NCBI GenBank assembly: GCA_034505795.1
Contig: JAPDQM010000008.1
Coordinates: 6,860 to 70,859, forward strand
DNA length: 64,000 nucleotides
DNA from: Thermofontimicrobium_A sp034505795
GTDB taxonomy: Bacteria > Zhuqueibacterota > Zhuqueibacteria > Thermofontimicrobiales > Thermofontimicrobiaceae
Direction of reading: 5' to 3'
Below, piece after piece: positions 25,510 through 35,002 of the stretch. The position numbers and the translations under genes were made by a program. Position 1 is the first letter of the stretch; each line of letters starts with the position of its first letter. The notes beneath the pieces are model-generated. The model did no database searches. It saw only the letters and a program-made list of their open reading frames with translations, and was not told the origin of the DNA.

Positions 25510-27417
25510 TTATTTGGTTGCCACTTTCCCAAATACAATCTGCACCCGGCGATTCTTTTGCCGCCCTTCTTCGGTATCATTGGTCTCAACAGGCTTGGTC
25601 CTGCCAAATCCCTTGATCGTCATGCGGCTTCGAGTTATGCCCTTGTTCAATAAATATTGCTGGACGGCTGCGGCACGCTTTTCCGACAGCACCAGATTAT
25701 GGTCATCGGTGCCGGTGTTGTCGGTATGCCCATGAATTTCGAATGGAATATCGGGATTGGCAGCCAAAAATTCAACCCAGCGATCCAGTTCTTCGTGGGA
25801 TTCTTTTTTCAACTCCCATCGATCAATGTCGAAGAAAATGTTGTTTACTTCTATAGAGATAACGCTATCCCCCTTGGTAATCACCTCCTTGATTTTCTCA
25901 GCCGGATAGAGCACAATGTCGAGATTGTATTCGGTAAATTGCTTTTTGTCTGTCAGGTCCAGGTGTTCTGATTTGCCAATGTAGCCTTCGAGCTCTGCGT
26001 GGTAGCCATACCGATGACCTGCGGGGAGCACGATAAAATAGCGGCCATTTTGGGGATCGCTTTTGGCTTCACCGGCGGGCTTGCCCATTGTCTGATCATC
26101 CCATTTGATCTTCGCCTCCAGCGCCTTGCCATCGGGATCGGTGATTTTGCCTGAAACAGTAGTGACCGCCAATGGCTTCGCGGTTTCCTTAAGCTTGACG
26201 GAATAGATATCCGAACCACCATAACTATTGCTGCGATTGCGAACGGAAAGGTAAGCCAGATCACCCGCGGTCGAGATCATGTACCCCCAATCGTAATCAC
26301 TGCTGTTGTATTCTTTGCCCAGGTTCTCTGGAGCGCTCCATTGAGTCCAGGAAGTATCGCTCAAGCGAGTTGCTTTGAACACATCCAATTCCCCAAAGCC
26401 AGGATGTCCTGTGGAGCTAAAATACAACGTCTTCCCATCTGGATGCAGAAAAGGCGAGCGCTCGCAATAGGGAGTATTAATAATCGGCCCCAGATTAATC
26501 GGCCCTGTCCAGGTGGTATCGGATTGCTTGAGGCAGACATAAATATCGGTATTTCCCCAATAATCTCCATGAAAGAATTCATCTTTCTGCTGAAAAGTCC
26601 CAACTCCGCCCGGCCGATCCGAAACGAATAGAATCGCCTTGCCATCGGCCGTGAACGTGGCGTCGGCATCAAACTCCCCACTGTTAATCGGTGCCGGCAT
26701 TGGCTTGACTTTCCCCCAGCCATAAGCTTTTTTTTCAGTGAAAAAGATGTCCCCGCGACCGATTGAGCCCTCATAATTGCCAAATACCAGCAACGTATTG
26801 CCATCGGAAGAAATGCCAAGAGGGCCCTCAGGATTATCGGTGCAGATAGAAACCATTTTGATACCGCTGCCCCAATTGTAAGGTGCACTCATTGAATCGA
26901 ACTTTGAATAGAAGACATCTTCATCTTCCATTCGGAATTTTAGATTGCCAACAGTAATAAATTTATCTCTGGTCCGAAGAAAATAGAGCCGTTTATTATC
27001 CGCAGAAATCACGGGACAATACTCTCCAGCGTCGGTGTTCACACCGCTGCCCAAATTTTTGATTTCGACGTCCACTGCGGGTGCATTTAGCAAGGCAATT
27101 ATTTTGTCAAATTTCTGTTCCATGCCGGGGAATTGGGGTTTGTATTTTTGATACACGGCTACTGCCCCCGGCCAATCCTGGCGCTCCAGAAACGGCTTGG
27201 TTAATTTCTGAACCGCTAAAAATGCCAGTTCATCTGGATGGTAGGTGTTGATAAATTTCTCATAATCGGCAGTCGTCTCCATGTCTTTGAACGCTTTGAT
27301 CATTTGATCTTCGGATTCAGATGTTTGGGGGTAAGTGAGATCTGGCCAGGGAAAAATGATCAAGCTAAGCACCATGCAGATGACCCAGCCACCCGCGAAT
27401 TGCTTTTGGTTCTTCAT
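25510..27417 (-). CDS. PorE-like protein: TPR, PD40 propeller, CRD and OmpA domains
   Basis: 635 residues with a perfect ribosome binding site (AGGAGG). A signal peptide is followed by a short helical TPR-like part (about 35-115), a PD40/WD40-like beta-propeller (about 130-430, repeats such as PVISADNKRLYFL, LGISSDGNTLLVF, ATFTADGKAILFVSDRPGG, PFLHPDGKTLYFSS), a carboxypeptidase-regulatory domain (TVSGKITDPDGKALEAKI) and a C-terminal OmpA domain (FEIHGHTDNTG.., LSEKRAAAVQQYLL.., NRRVQIVF). This order is that of PorE, the peptidoglycan-tethering T9SS component of Porphyromonas. Unlike PorE it lacks a clear lipobox. It lies between the TPR-CHAT and SUMF1 genes on one strand. Confidence 0.85.
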   Translation of the reverse strand: MKNQKQFAGGWVICMVLSLIIFPWPDLTYPQTSESEDQMIKAFKDMETTADYEKFINTYHPDELAFLAVQKLTKPFLERQDWPGAVAVYQKYKPQFPGMEQKFDKIIALLNAPAVDVEIKNLGSGVNTDAGEYCPVISADNKRLYFLRTRDKFITVGNLKFRMEDEDVFYSKFDSMSAPYNWGSGIKMVSICTDNPEGPLGISSDGNTLLVFGNYEGSIGRGDIFFTEKKAYGWGKVKPMPAPINSGEFDADATFTADGKAILFVSDRPGGVGTFQQKDEFFHGDYWGNTDIYVCLKQSDTTWTGPINLGPIINTPYCERSPFLHPDGKTLYFSSTGHPGFGELDVFKATRLSDTSWTQWSAPENLGKEYNSSDYDWGYMISTAGDLAYLSVRNRSNSYGGSDIYSVKLKETAKPLAVTTVSGKITDPDGKALEAKIKWDDQTMGKPAGEAKSDPQNGRYFIVLPAGHRYGYHAELEGYIGKSEHLDLTDKKQFTEYNLDIVLYPAEKIKEVITKGDSVISIEVNNIFFDIDRWELKKESHEELDRWVEFLAANPDIPFEIHGHTDNTGTDDHNLVLSEKRAAAVQQYLLNKGITRSRMTIKGFGRTKPVETNDTEEGRQKNRRVQIVFGKVATK

Positions 27418-27610
27418 AAGAAACCTCCTGTTTTAAATAGTCTGTTTCCCCCATTCTTTAGTAACGGAGTTGAACAGCAACCTCCGTTGGCTACGTTCCA
27501 CGAATCGGCCAAACCTTACGGGTGAATTTCCGCTGCAATGACTGCGCTACACAGTGGTGTTTCTCAAGACTGGTTAGCCATAATGGCTCAAGCTATGCTC
27601 CACAAACAGA

Positions 27611-30600
27611 TTATTTCCAATCACCAAATAGCACGAATGGTGCCCAGGCCATGGGATGCCGATATTGGGGATGATGCAACAGTTGCAATTGCGCCTGGCG
27701 CAACGCTTCTACTTTGGACATTCCCTGTTTGAAATAGCCACGATAGAAATGCATCATCAATTCTTTAGTTGACACATCGCTCACTGGCCACAGCGTAGCG
27801 ATAATCGACGTTGCGCCCGCTGTGGCAAATGATTCGGTGAAGTTGCAAACTTCTACTCCAGGATTCTCCCCCCCGATGGAAGTGGCGCAGCTCGATAGGA
27901 TAACCAGATCCAAATTGGGACATGAAATTTCCTTTACCTCCCCCACCAACCATTTGCCGTCATAACTGCCTGATGGCGCCAATTCTACAAAAGTCTGGAA
28001 CGGATTGTCATTATTTAGAAAGCAATGCGTAGCCAATATCAGGATCGAGCAGGAGCGAGCTTTCTGAACGGCAATCTCTTCAGTGGCATCTTGGCCGCAA
28101 AATATTTCTGCATTGGGGACAAATTCCTTAATAATCGATACTTCTTCTGCGGCATACTGAAGTTTATTTTCAGCAAGGGCCAATGCCACCACCTGCGGCG
28201 AACTCTGTTTTTGGTGAACGCGAGTTCTGGCTTCGATCAAATTCAAAAAACTGATGGAGGAAAAATAGCTAACCTGCCAGCGCTCGATCAGAAATTCCAT
28301 CTGGCCTGAAGTTTTTCTGGTAGCCAGAGCATGAATTGGCAAATAATACAGCAACTCAGAGGGAATGAAGGTAAGTAGTTGCTTATTTGCCAAGGCAGGT
28401 TCTATCGGTTTGATGAGAAAGTCGTACAATTCCTGCATCACATCGCATAGCGACTGCATGGCGCGATCCTGCCAGGAATCCACGGTTGGCAATTCCCCTC
28501 GCTGTCGTGAGTTCTCGACTTCTCGATGGATCAGATTCCGGTAGTGCCGAATCCGGGCATAGAGAGTATCCTTTGGCACCGGAACCTGTACCACCTGAAA
28601 ATTAGTCGCGGTTACCAGAAAGATGAACAGGCCATTGCGCGACGGATGATACAGGATGAACGCGGCATTGGCAGGAATCCGGGGCTGCAATCCCTCCAAT
28701 AGCTTCAATCGAATATGAACGCCCTCGCCCAACGATTGCGCCAGCGAATCGGCCGTACGCTTGGACATATTCAAGGAGCGATGAATTTGTTGCTTTCGCA
28801 ACATGTCCGCCTTGTCCTGCAACTGCTCCAGTGCTGCCTCTTCCTGGCTGATCTTTCGCTTCCATTCCTGACATTTCTGCCACAATTCCACCAACTGCGG
28901 ATCCCCCGAGGCCCGTGCCAGTTGGTGATAAGTCTCTTGTAGATCCGGATGTTTCGACTTTTCGAGGTAATACGCCGCTTTCTGGATATTATTGAAACGA
29001 TTAATCAACAACAAAATGATCCGATCATAAAGTTCGGCTTTACTTTCGATGAAACTCCGGATTAGCCGCTCGCGTCTGAGGCTCTCTCGAATATCTTCAA
29101 CAATTTGAATGGCGGATTCATACGCGGCCAGTGCTTTTTCATACTGTTCATATTTTTCGTAAACCACGCCTTCATTGGCATAGACGGTTGCCAGCACTTT
29201 TCGAATCTGATTTTCGGACAGGATCAGCTCGGCCTGGCGAAAGCGATTCAGCGCCTCGGCATAACGACCACGGTCAACATCGATGCTCGCCAGATTATTC
29301 AGAGCCAGTCCCAGGCCTTTTTGGAATCGCAGCCGCTCTGAAATTTGATAGGCCTCCTCGTAACTTTGAATCGCCTGTTCCACCATTGCCCGGCCGGACA
29401 GAATGTTGCCCAGATTGATCAAACAGATCACCAGCGATGTCGTTTCCCCTTGCTTTCGGGCAATCCGGAGTGCCCGCTCACAAAATTCCTGCGCCTGCTG
29501 GTAGTTTTGTCGATGATAATAGATATTCGACAGGTTCACATAACAGCTACCTTCATTGGTGGAATCATGCAATGCTATGGCTAATGTCAAACCTTGCTGA
29601 TAGGCGACTTCTGCGCTATCAAAAGCTTCGACTTCATTGTAGATATTACCCATGTCGATATAGCAGCTCAATTGAAATGCTTTATTGTCATTGGTTCGAG
29701 CAAGGCGCAATGTGCGTTCGAAGATGGTCAGCGCTTTTTCATATTGCGCTTGATGATAAAAAGCTTTACCCATTTGTAGATCGGTGTACATAATTCCCAC
29801 CTGATCTTTATTTTCCTCAAAAATATGCAGTGCATCCTCGTAACAGCCCAGTGCTTCCGCAAAATTCACCAACTGCAATTCGGCATCACCCAGTTCAGTC
29901 TTGCAATAGGCTTTACCTATTGGATCGACAATTTTACCGTAGATTGCCAAGGCATTTTGATACCGAATTTTTGCCTCCGCCGGCAACCCCTGCTGCAGAT
30001 AGATATCACCCATGCCGCGATGACATTGGGCAGTTTCCGCCAGATCGGCATCAGGCAGGGTTGCATATAACGCCAGCGCCTCCTGAAAACATTTTGTACT
30101 CTGATCCAGTTGAGGCGGTTTGAGTTGCAAATAAACATGCCCCAATTTCGTCAGCGAATTAGCCATCTGGAGTGGTAGATTCAACTGCCGATAAATGACA
30201 AGCCCAGCGAAATAATGCTGCTGGGCCTCTTGATATTTTTTAAGATTAAAGTAGGCACTGCCCGAATTGATCCAGCAACTGGCTATATTTTCCTGCGCAT
30301 CGATGCCCATATAAATTCCACGAGCCTTATCGTAAAATTGAATCGCCAGTTCAAATTGCTTTTGATCAAAATACAATCCACCCTGTGCTTGATACGCCTC
30401 TGCCAGGCCGGTACTGTCCCGACTGGTGTCATAAATCTTAATCGCCTGGGTAACGTATTTCTCCGCATCCCGAAAAAGATCGTTCGCGTCAGCTCCAGGA
30501 CGATTCTTTGCCAGCCGGCTCTTGAGAGCTGCCATTTTCAAATAGACTTCGGCCAATAGCGTTTTATCCTCTAAGCTCTGCCCTAATCGGATCGCTTGAT

Positions 30601-32296
30601 TAAATTGTTCCTCGGCTTCTGGAAGCGCATTTATCTTTTGAAAAATTAGGCCCCGATTCAGCAAACACTTAACGAGCATCGTTGGGGAGGGAATCTTTGA
30701 GTAGCCATCATAAGCGCGCTGGTATGTTTGCAAGGCCTCTGAGTAGCGCTGCAAATTTTCCAGACATTTGCCTCTCTTGAAATAGCACTTCGCCTCGCTT
30801 TCCGGATCGCCCAGTCTCTGATACAGGTCCGCCGCCAATCCATATTGCACTTCGGCCTCGCGATAGCGACTTCGATTCAGATGACAATCGCCCTGCTGCT
30901 GGAGACAGTATGCTTCTTCTGCCAAATCCGTTAAATTATGAAACGCCAAACTGACCTGGCTATAGAAGGCCAGTGCCGTCTCGTATTCTTCCAGTTTAAA
31001 GTAGCAATCTGCAATTCGACGCCGGCATTGAGCGATTTCCGCCAGATCATTAATCTGCTGAAAGAGGTTGATCGCGGTGGTATAGTTAGCAATTGCTTCT
31101 CGGTATCGGGAAAGCACTCGTTGCGCATCGGCCAAACCTTGCCAGCATTGAGCTTCATTGGCCTTTTGGTCAGGATAGGCATGATAAATGATTGCCGCAG
31201 CTTGATATGGCGCAAGGCATAAATCATATTTCGCTTGATTAAATTGCGAGTGGGCTTGCATCAGCAGGCAGTAAGCTTGCTGCAAGTCATTTTTCAATTG
31301 TTGGTAGAGCTTGCCCGCTAAGTCGAATAATCTGGCCGCGGTCTCATAATTCTTCAGTCCAAAATAGCATTTGCCCATGCCGCAATGGCAGTCCGCCATG
31401 CCGGTGCTATCACCAACTGCCTCTGATAGCGCCAACGACCGACGATATTTCTCCATCGCTTCATCGAAATTCTGCAGTGTATACAATGCACGCGCCCAAA
31501 AAAGATAGCAATCTGCCAGCCCGTCATCCTCTTTCAGGTTCTTCGAGAGAGCTTCCGCTTTTTTGAAGTATTCAATGGCCTCGGCATATTTCTCAGCGCG
31601 ATAAAGGGCATAGCCAGCGGAATAAACGCTTTTGAACCGCTTCAACCGGAGATCTGCTCGCTCAAATAAACGACTGGCCATCTCAAAATTTTCTGCCGCA
31701 TCCAGATATTGCTTCGACCCCATCAACGCAAAGGCTTTTCCCCAAAAGCAATCCGCTTCCATTCGTGGTTGCTGCAATGATTGATAAAATTTAAGGGCTT
31801 CGTCAAACGACCAGATGGCTTCACGATAATCCTTAAGCTGATACCTGGCCCAGGCAATCTGGCGCAGGGATTCTGCCGTAAGCGACGGATCAATCACACG
31901 TTTAATGCTAGCCAACGCCTCCTCGTAATTCGTCAGGGCTTGACGATAGTCGGACATAGCATAATACACTTCGCCAATACCTAGGAGACATCTGGCAATT
32001 TTTCGAGGATTCGGGTACTGCCGATAAAATCCGAGCGCCAACGTATAATCATTCAATGCAATTGAAAAACGGTCATCGTCATAAGCGGCCTGCCCGGTTT
32101 GCATCAACGAGTCGGCTTTCCGCTCGGCAACGAGTTCCTGCCAATTTTGTAGCCCCGCTGGATTGGCGGCTGCAGTTCGGATAACCGGCGGGGATGCTGC
32201 CGAGGCGCTGGCATATATATCAATCGAGAAGAAATGAATCATAGCTGCTGCAAGGATCCAAATACGAAAATCAAGGCGGTAAACTTTGAAATCCAT
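27611..32296 (-). CDS. Giant exported TPR-CHAT (caspase-like) protease
   Basis: 1561 residues from ATG 32296 (ribosome binding site AGGAG). An N-terminal hydrophobic segment (IWILAAAMIHFFSIDIYASASA) looks like a signal peptide. Then come roughly 25 TPR repeats (about 50-1090; pattern A-x-x-x-[YF]-x-x-A-L-x-x-[YF]), a helical linker, and a CHAT domain of clan CD from about 1240 to the end. The catalytic dyad is intact: His1424 in ILATHCFL and Cys1470 in VILSSCATSIGG, followed by GA-TSIIATLWPVSD. CHAT proteases cleave after residues dictated by their TPR partner or ligand (family knowledge). Export would be unusual for most characterised cytoplasmic TPR-CHATs. It follows the zf-HC2 gene by 148 bp. 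Confidence 0.9.
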   Translation of the reverse strand: MDFKVYRLDFRIWILAAAMIHFFSIDIYASASAASPPVIRTAAANPAGLQNWQELVAERKADSLMQTGQAAYDDDRFSIALNDYTLALGFYRQYPNPRKIARCLLGIGEVYYAMSDYRQALTNYEEALASIKRVIDPSLTAESLRQIAWARYQLKDYREAIWSFDEALKFYQSLQQPRMEADCFWGKAFALMGSKQYLDAAENFEMASRLFERADLRLKRFKSVYSAGYALYRAEKYAEAIEYFKKAEALSKNLKEDDGLADCYLFWARALYTLQNFDEAMEKYRRSLALSEAVGDSTGMADCHCGMGKCYFGLKNYETAARLFDLAGKLYQQLKNDLQQAYCLLMQAHSQFNQAKYDLCLAPYQAAAIIYHAYPDQKANEAQCWQGLADAQRVLSRYREAIANYTTAINLFQQINDLAEIAQCRRRIADCYFKLEEYETALAFYSQVSLAFHNLTDLAEEAYCLQQQGDCHLNRSRYREAEVQYGLAADLYQRLGDPESEAKCYFKRGKCLENLQRYSEALQTYQRAYDGYSKIPSPTMLVKCLLNRGLIFQKINALPEAEEQFNQAIRLGQSLEDKTLLAEVYLKMAALKSRLAKNRPGADANDLFRDAEKYVTQAIKIYDTSRDSTGLAEAYQAQGGLYFDQKQFELAIQFYDKARGIYMGIDAQENIASCWINSGSAYFNLKKYQEAQQHYFAGLVIYRQLNLPLQMANSLTKLGHVYLQLKPPQLDQSTKCFQEALALYATLPDADLAETAQCHRGMGDIYLQQGLPAEAKIRYQNALAIYGKIVDPIGKAYCKTELGDAELQLVNFAEALGCYEDALHIFEENKDQVGIMYTDLQMGKAFYHQAQYEKALTIFERTLRLARTNDNKAFQLSCYIDMGNIYNEVEAFDSAEVAYQQGLTLAIALHDSTNEGSCYVNLSNIYYHRQNYQQAQEFCERALRIARKQGETTSLVICLINLGNILSGRAMVEQAIQSYEEAYQISERLRFQKGLGLALNNLASIDVDRGRYAEALNRFRQAELILSENQIRKVLATVYANEGVVYEKYEQYEKALAAYESAIQIVEDIRESLRRERLIRSFIESKAELYDRIILLLINRFNNIQKAAYYLEKSKHPDLQETYHQLARASGDPQLVELWQKCQEWKRKISQEEAALEQLQDKADMLRKQQIHRSLNMSKRTADSLAQSLGEGVHIRLKLLEGLQPRIPANAAFILYHPSRNGLFIFLVTATNFQVVQVPVPKDTLYARIRHYRNLIHREVENSRQRGELPTVDSWQDRAMQSLCDVMQELYDFLIKPIEPALANKQLLTFIPSELLYYLPIHALATRKTSGQMEFLIERWQVSYFSSISFLNLIEARTRVHQKQSSPQVVALALAENKLQYAAEEVSIIKEFVPNAEIFCGQDATEEIAVQKARSCSILILATHCFLNNDNPFQTFVELAPSGSYDGKWLVGEVKEISCPNLDLVILSSCATSIGGENPGVEVCNFTESFATAGATSIIATLWPVSDVSTKELMMHFYRGYFKQGMSKVEALRQAQLQLLHHPQYRHPMAWAPFVLFGDWK

Positions 32297-32444
32297 TGCT
32301 TACTCCTGCTTTTAGACAAGCGGCAATTTTCATTGTAAACCTGATTGAATACGAAAATTGGCACATAGAATGAGATTGTCAACTTTGTATTTTCAAATGG
32401 AATTTTGCTTTCGATGATTCAATGCATTACTGATGATTCATGGT

Positions 32445-33272
32445 TTAGCGCTTCTGGATGTTAATAATTTGGACTTCAGCCGCCGATGCCAGTTTGCTTT
32501 GCAAATTCACGATCGTCTGGAACGTGGTTAGCGCCGCATCCTTATTGTTGAGTTTCAGGTAAGCATTGCCAAGATACCACAGGCACTGCTCATGCAATGA
32601 TCGTTCGTTCTGCTCATCAGCAATTTTGCCAGCCGTGATAAGATAAGAGAGGCTTTGCGAAGCTGAACCGGTAATTAGCAATGAAATCCCCAAATAATAA
32701 TAGCCCCATGGATCGGCAGGTGATTCAATGATATATGCAGTCAGCTTTTCGATGGCGGCAGAGTAGTTGTCAGCCTGATAGAACGCCATCGCCTCATCAA
32801 ACAGAGCTAGAGTCTTGACGTTTTGCGCGGAGCCGCGCAATTGCAATGGGCGATAAGTCGCTTTCTGGAGAATAGCAAGGTCGGAATAATTTTTCTCCGG
32901 CACAAACCAGATGAGGATGATGATCAGAACGACAGCCATGACGGGCGCCAGAAGGCGAAACGGGATCCAATCCCAGATTGTCTTGGGGGAAACAGCCGGC
33001 GACACAGAACCCACGCGTTTGATCATGGCGATTATTTTCTCAGCAGCGTAATGCAGTCGATCGATTACCGAGGCGCGTAGCGCCAATAGTGGAATAAACT
33101 GCTCCGGCATGGTTTCCAGCAGGTCGACGATTGGAGTAAATTCATAGAGATCGTCCAGACAATCGGCACAATCAAACAGATGGGCTTCAATGTGGAGTTT
33201 CTCTTCATCGCTGAGCAACCCGAATTGGTAGCAAGCCAGTTGCTTTTTTATTTCAGCATGGGTAGATTGCAT
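32445..33272 (-). CDS. zf-HC2 anti-sigma-like membrane protein with TPR C-terminus
   Basis: 275 residues from ATG 33272 (GGAG 9 bp upstream). The N-terminus has a zinc-binding zf-HC2 motif, HIEAHLFDCADCLDDL (H-x3-H..C-x2-C type), the anti-sigma hallmark. A membrane helix (LLAPVMAVVLIIILIWFV) lies around residues 105-125, and the C-terminal half is a short TPR array (EAMAFYQADNYSAAIEKL.., WGYYYLGISLLITGSASQ.., LHEQCLWYLGNAYLKLN). This topology would place zinc finger and partner in the cytoplasm and TPRs in the periplasm, where they could meet the exported TPR-CHAT. It follows the sigma-like gene by 44 bp. Confidence 0.85.
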   Translation of the reverse strand: MQSTHAEIKKQLACYQFGLLSDEEKLHIEAHLFDCADCLDDLYEFTPIVDLLETMPEQFIPLLALRASVIDRLHYAAEKIIAMIKRVGSVSPAVSPKTIWDWIPFRLLAPVMAVVLIIILIWFVPEKNYSDLAILQKATYRPLQLRGSAQNVKTLALFDEAMAFYQADNYSAAIEKLTAYIIESPADPWGYYYLGISLLITGSASQSLSYLITAGKIADEQNERSLHEQCLWYLGNAYLKLNNKDAALTTFQTIVNLQSKLASAAEVQIINIQKR

Positions 33273-33316
33273 TTTCAGCAACTCCTCAGATAGCCTTTTG
33301 TGTATGCCATTGCCGC

Positions 33317-33724
33317 TTATTCGCGATCGTTACGTTTTTTATTGATATATTCTATTAACTTTTGCCTCAACTTTTGGAACAGCAGATCTTCCGCAGCCAA
33401 ATCCCCATATTGAGCAAGCGGCACCAATGTATTCAGAATAAAGTCATCGACGATGTTGTGCAGGACATTAATTGCCCGCTGAAACGACCATTTGGGACTG
33501 TGCAGCGGATAAAGCGCTTTCACCGTCTCCATAGCCTGGCGACCAATATCGGCAATAGCCTCATCCAGTTGGATCGCATTTCTAACGATCTCATATCGCT
33601 GCAATTCTTTTGTTATTAGAGCGGCAAATCTTACAGCCAATTTTTCATAAATCGAAGCTGCCGCCTGTTCGTCACCACTTTTTGCCTGGCGCAGGAGATT
33701 CTCTAAATTGATTGAGTCTTCCAT
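33317..33724 (-). CDS. Short sigma-factor-region-2-like protein
   Basis: 135 residues. The start LENLLRQAKSGDEQAAASIYEKLAVRFAAL (split: LLRQAKSGDEQA, IYEKLAVRFAAL) follows the opening of ECF sigma region 2. The later IADIGRQAMETVKALY and FQRAINVLHNIVDDFI align with the core-binding and -10-recognition helices. No region 4 (the -35-reading helix-turn-helix) follows; the chain ends in a short basic tail. It may be a degenerate sigma factor, a protein that only binds core polymerase, or a dedicated partner of the zf-HC2 protein. No clear ribosome binding site precedes ATG 33724. Sigma similarity is by eye only. Confidence 0.6.
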   Translation of the reverse strand: MEDSINLENLLRQAKSGDEQAAASIYEKLAVRFAALITKELQRYEIVRNAIQLDEAIADIGRQAMETVKALYPLHSPKWSFQRAINVLHNIVDDFILNTLVPLAQYGDLAAEDLLFQKLRQKLIEYINKKRNDRE

Positions 33725-34432
33725 AATCTAATACACAAATCGCGGGTTCGATTCACGAGCTACTAAGAAATTAGCTGTCTAATGACGTGGAGTTGCAGTA
33801 CAAAACCGGAAAATAATTGACATTCTGATCCCAAAACTACCAGCAGCGCTACGTTGAAATTTTGAAGAGACAAGAAAAATTTATTTTTAGAGAGCAAGCC
33901 CGAGGTGAAGTGCGTGAAAATGGTTAAGAATCGTGATCAATAGCTTGAATGCATGGATAATGTTATAAAATATTCTGTAAAAGTCAAGCAAAATATTTAA
34001 TTTTTTAGCATCATTTTTTCGCAAGTGATGCCAATCGCAAAGGCGCCGGTTGAAAAAGTGAATTGCAACACCAGCAAGGTCGCAAACTTCAAAACGGCCA
34101 TTGGCTGAATAGCCATCATTGGAGCAGCGGCATCCTGCGCTATGGTGCGTGGCTATACCTATTTGATTAGCCCTTTTGTTCTGACCTAACGTCCCATCAT
34201 GCGATCACTACCGAACCAGCACCTAAACCTTCCCTTTCAGAAATAGTCCAGGCCACTTTAAAAAAAATTGTAAGATTTTGATTTCAGGAGTCATGTTAAG
34301 GGCGGCTGAAGTTCGACCTCGGGTTGGTAAAAGCGACCTCTAACGACACCCGATGTCGATTGCCTGGGGGATAAGTTGCTGGCGTAAATAATTCACTATC
34401 ATATTTATCACCAAAAATAGGAGGGAACTCCA
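33725..34432. other. Divergent intergenic region
   Basis: About 700 bp between the sigma-like gene (minus) and the small exported protein (plus). It is AT-rich around 33950-34025, where one minus-strand promoter is readable. The 34030-34430 half has no ORF with coding character, no tRNA and no recognisable RNA. Transcription control for both directions presumably lies here. Confidence 0.5.
33960..33987 (-). promoter_or_regulatory. Possible promoter of the sigma/zf-HC2/CHAT module
   Basis: Minus strand TTGACT (33982-33987), 16-bp spacer, TAACAT (33960-33965), leaving a leader of about 230 nt before 33724. The -10 is weak, so this is tentative. Confidence 0.35.
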
Positions 34433-34933
34433 ATGTCTACCCAAAATTCAAAGCTGCTGGTTTTAATCCTGGGGGTTGTGATTCTGGTTGGTTGGGCTTC
34501 AACTGGCCTGGCACAAAGCAATGAATACGCTTCCAATGATAACGGCGTCGATCATTTTGCGCAACGCGTGGAGGAAAGGCTGAGCAAGATCAATGCCGTT
34601 ATCACTCTGTATCCAGTTGGTGATCGGCGATACGATGTGCTGGTAAGCTGGCATGTGGACTCCAAGCTGATCAATTTATTGATGAGTAGCGATAATGAGA
34701 CCAAAATGAAAACCCTGGGGACAATCGTCGGGATGATGATGGTTTCTGCCGCAGTCATCGGTGAGGAAGCGCCTACGGCTAATTTTCAATCACGCAACAT
34801 CGTCTTCAAGTTCAATGGGGAGAAATTGGCCCACATTCCTTTAACAAAATGTCATCATCTAATGAGCAAAATCAGGTACGAGTTGACAGAGAACGCCGTA
34901 GAGGAATTCTTAACAAATCTGGTTTTATATTAG
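34433..34933 (+). CDS. Small exported protein of unknown function
   Basis: 166 residues with a strong ribosome binding site (AGGAGG) and a clear signal peptide (LLVLILGVVILVGWASTGLAQS, cleaved near residue 27). The mature part is a mixed alpha/beta domain with a strand pattern (AVITLYPVGDRRYDVLVSWHV), a hydrophobic helix around TLGTIVGMMMVSAAVIG that could be buried or membrane-contacting, and a C-terminal helix. One Cys only. I recognise no family. It is followed by an intrinsic terminator, so it is monocistronic, and it is oriented away from the CHAT module. Confidence 0.75.
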   Translation: MSTQNSKLLVLILGVVILVGWASTGLAQSNEYASNDNGVDHFAQRVEERLSKINAVITLYPVGDRRYDVLVSWHVDSKLINLLMSSDNETKMKTLGTIVGMMMVSAAVIGEEAPTANFQSRNIVFKFNGEKLAHIPLTKCHHLMSKIRYELTENAVEEFLTNLVLY

Positions 34934-34961
34934 CAATTGTTTTCACATCTCCTCCCTCCAC

Positions 34962-35002
34962 CACTGCTCCGATCGCGAAATGCGGTAGGAGCAGTGCGTG
35001 TT
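34962..35002 (+). terminator. Intrinsic terminator after the small exported protein
   Basis: Perfect 9-bp stem CACTGCTCC (34962-34970) / GGAGCAGTG (34988-34996) with a 17-nt loop, followed by CGTGTTTT about 30 bp after the stop codon. The U-run is modest. Confidence 0.6.
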
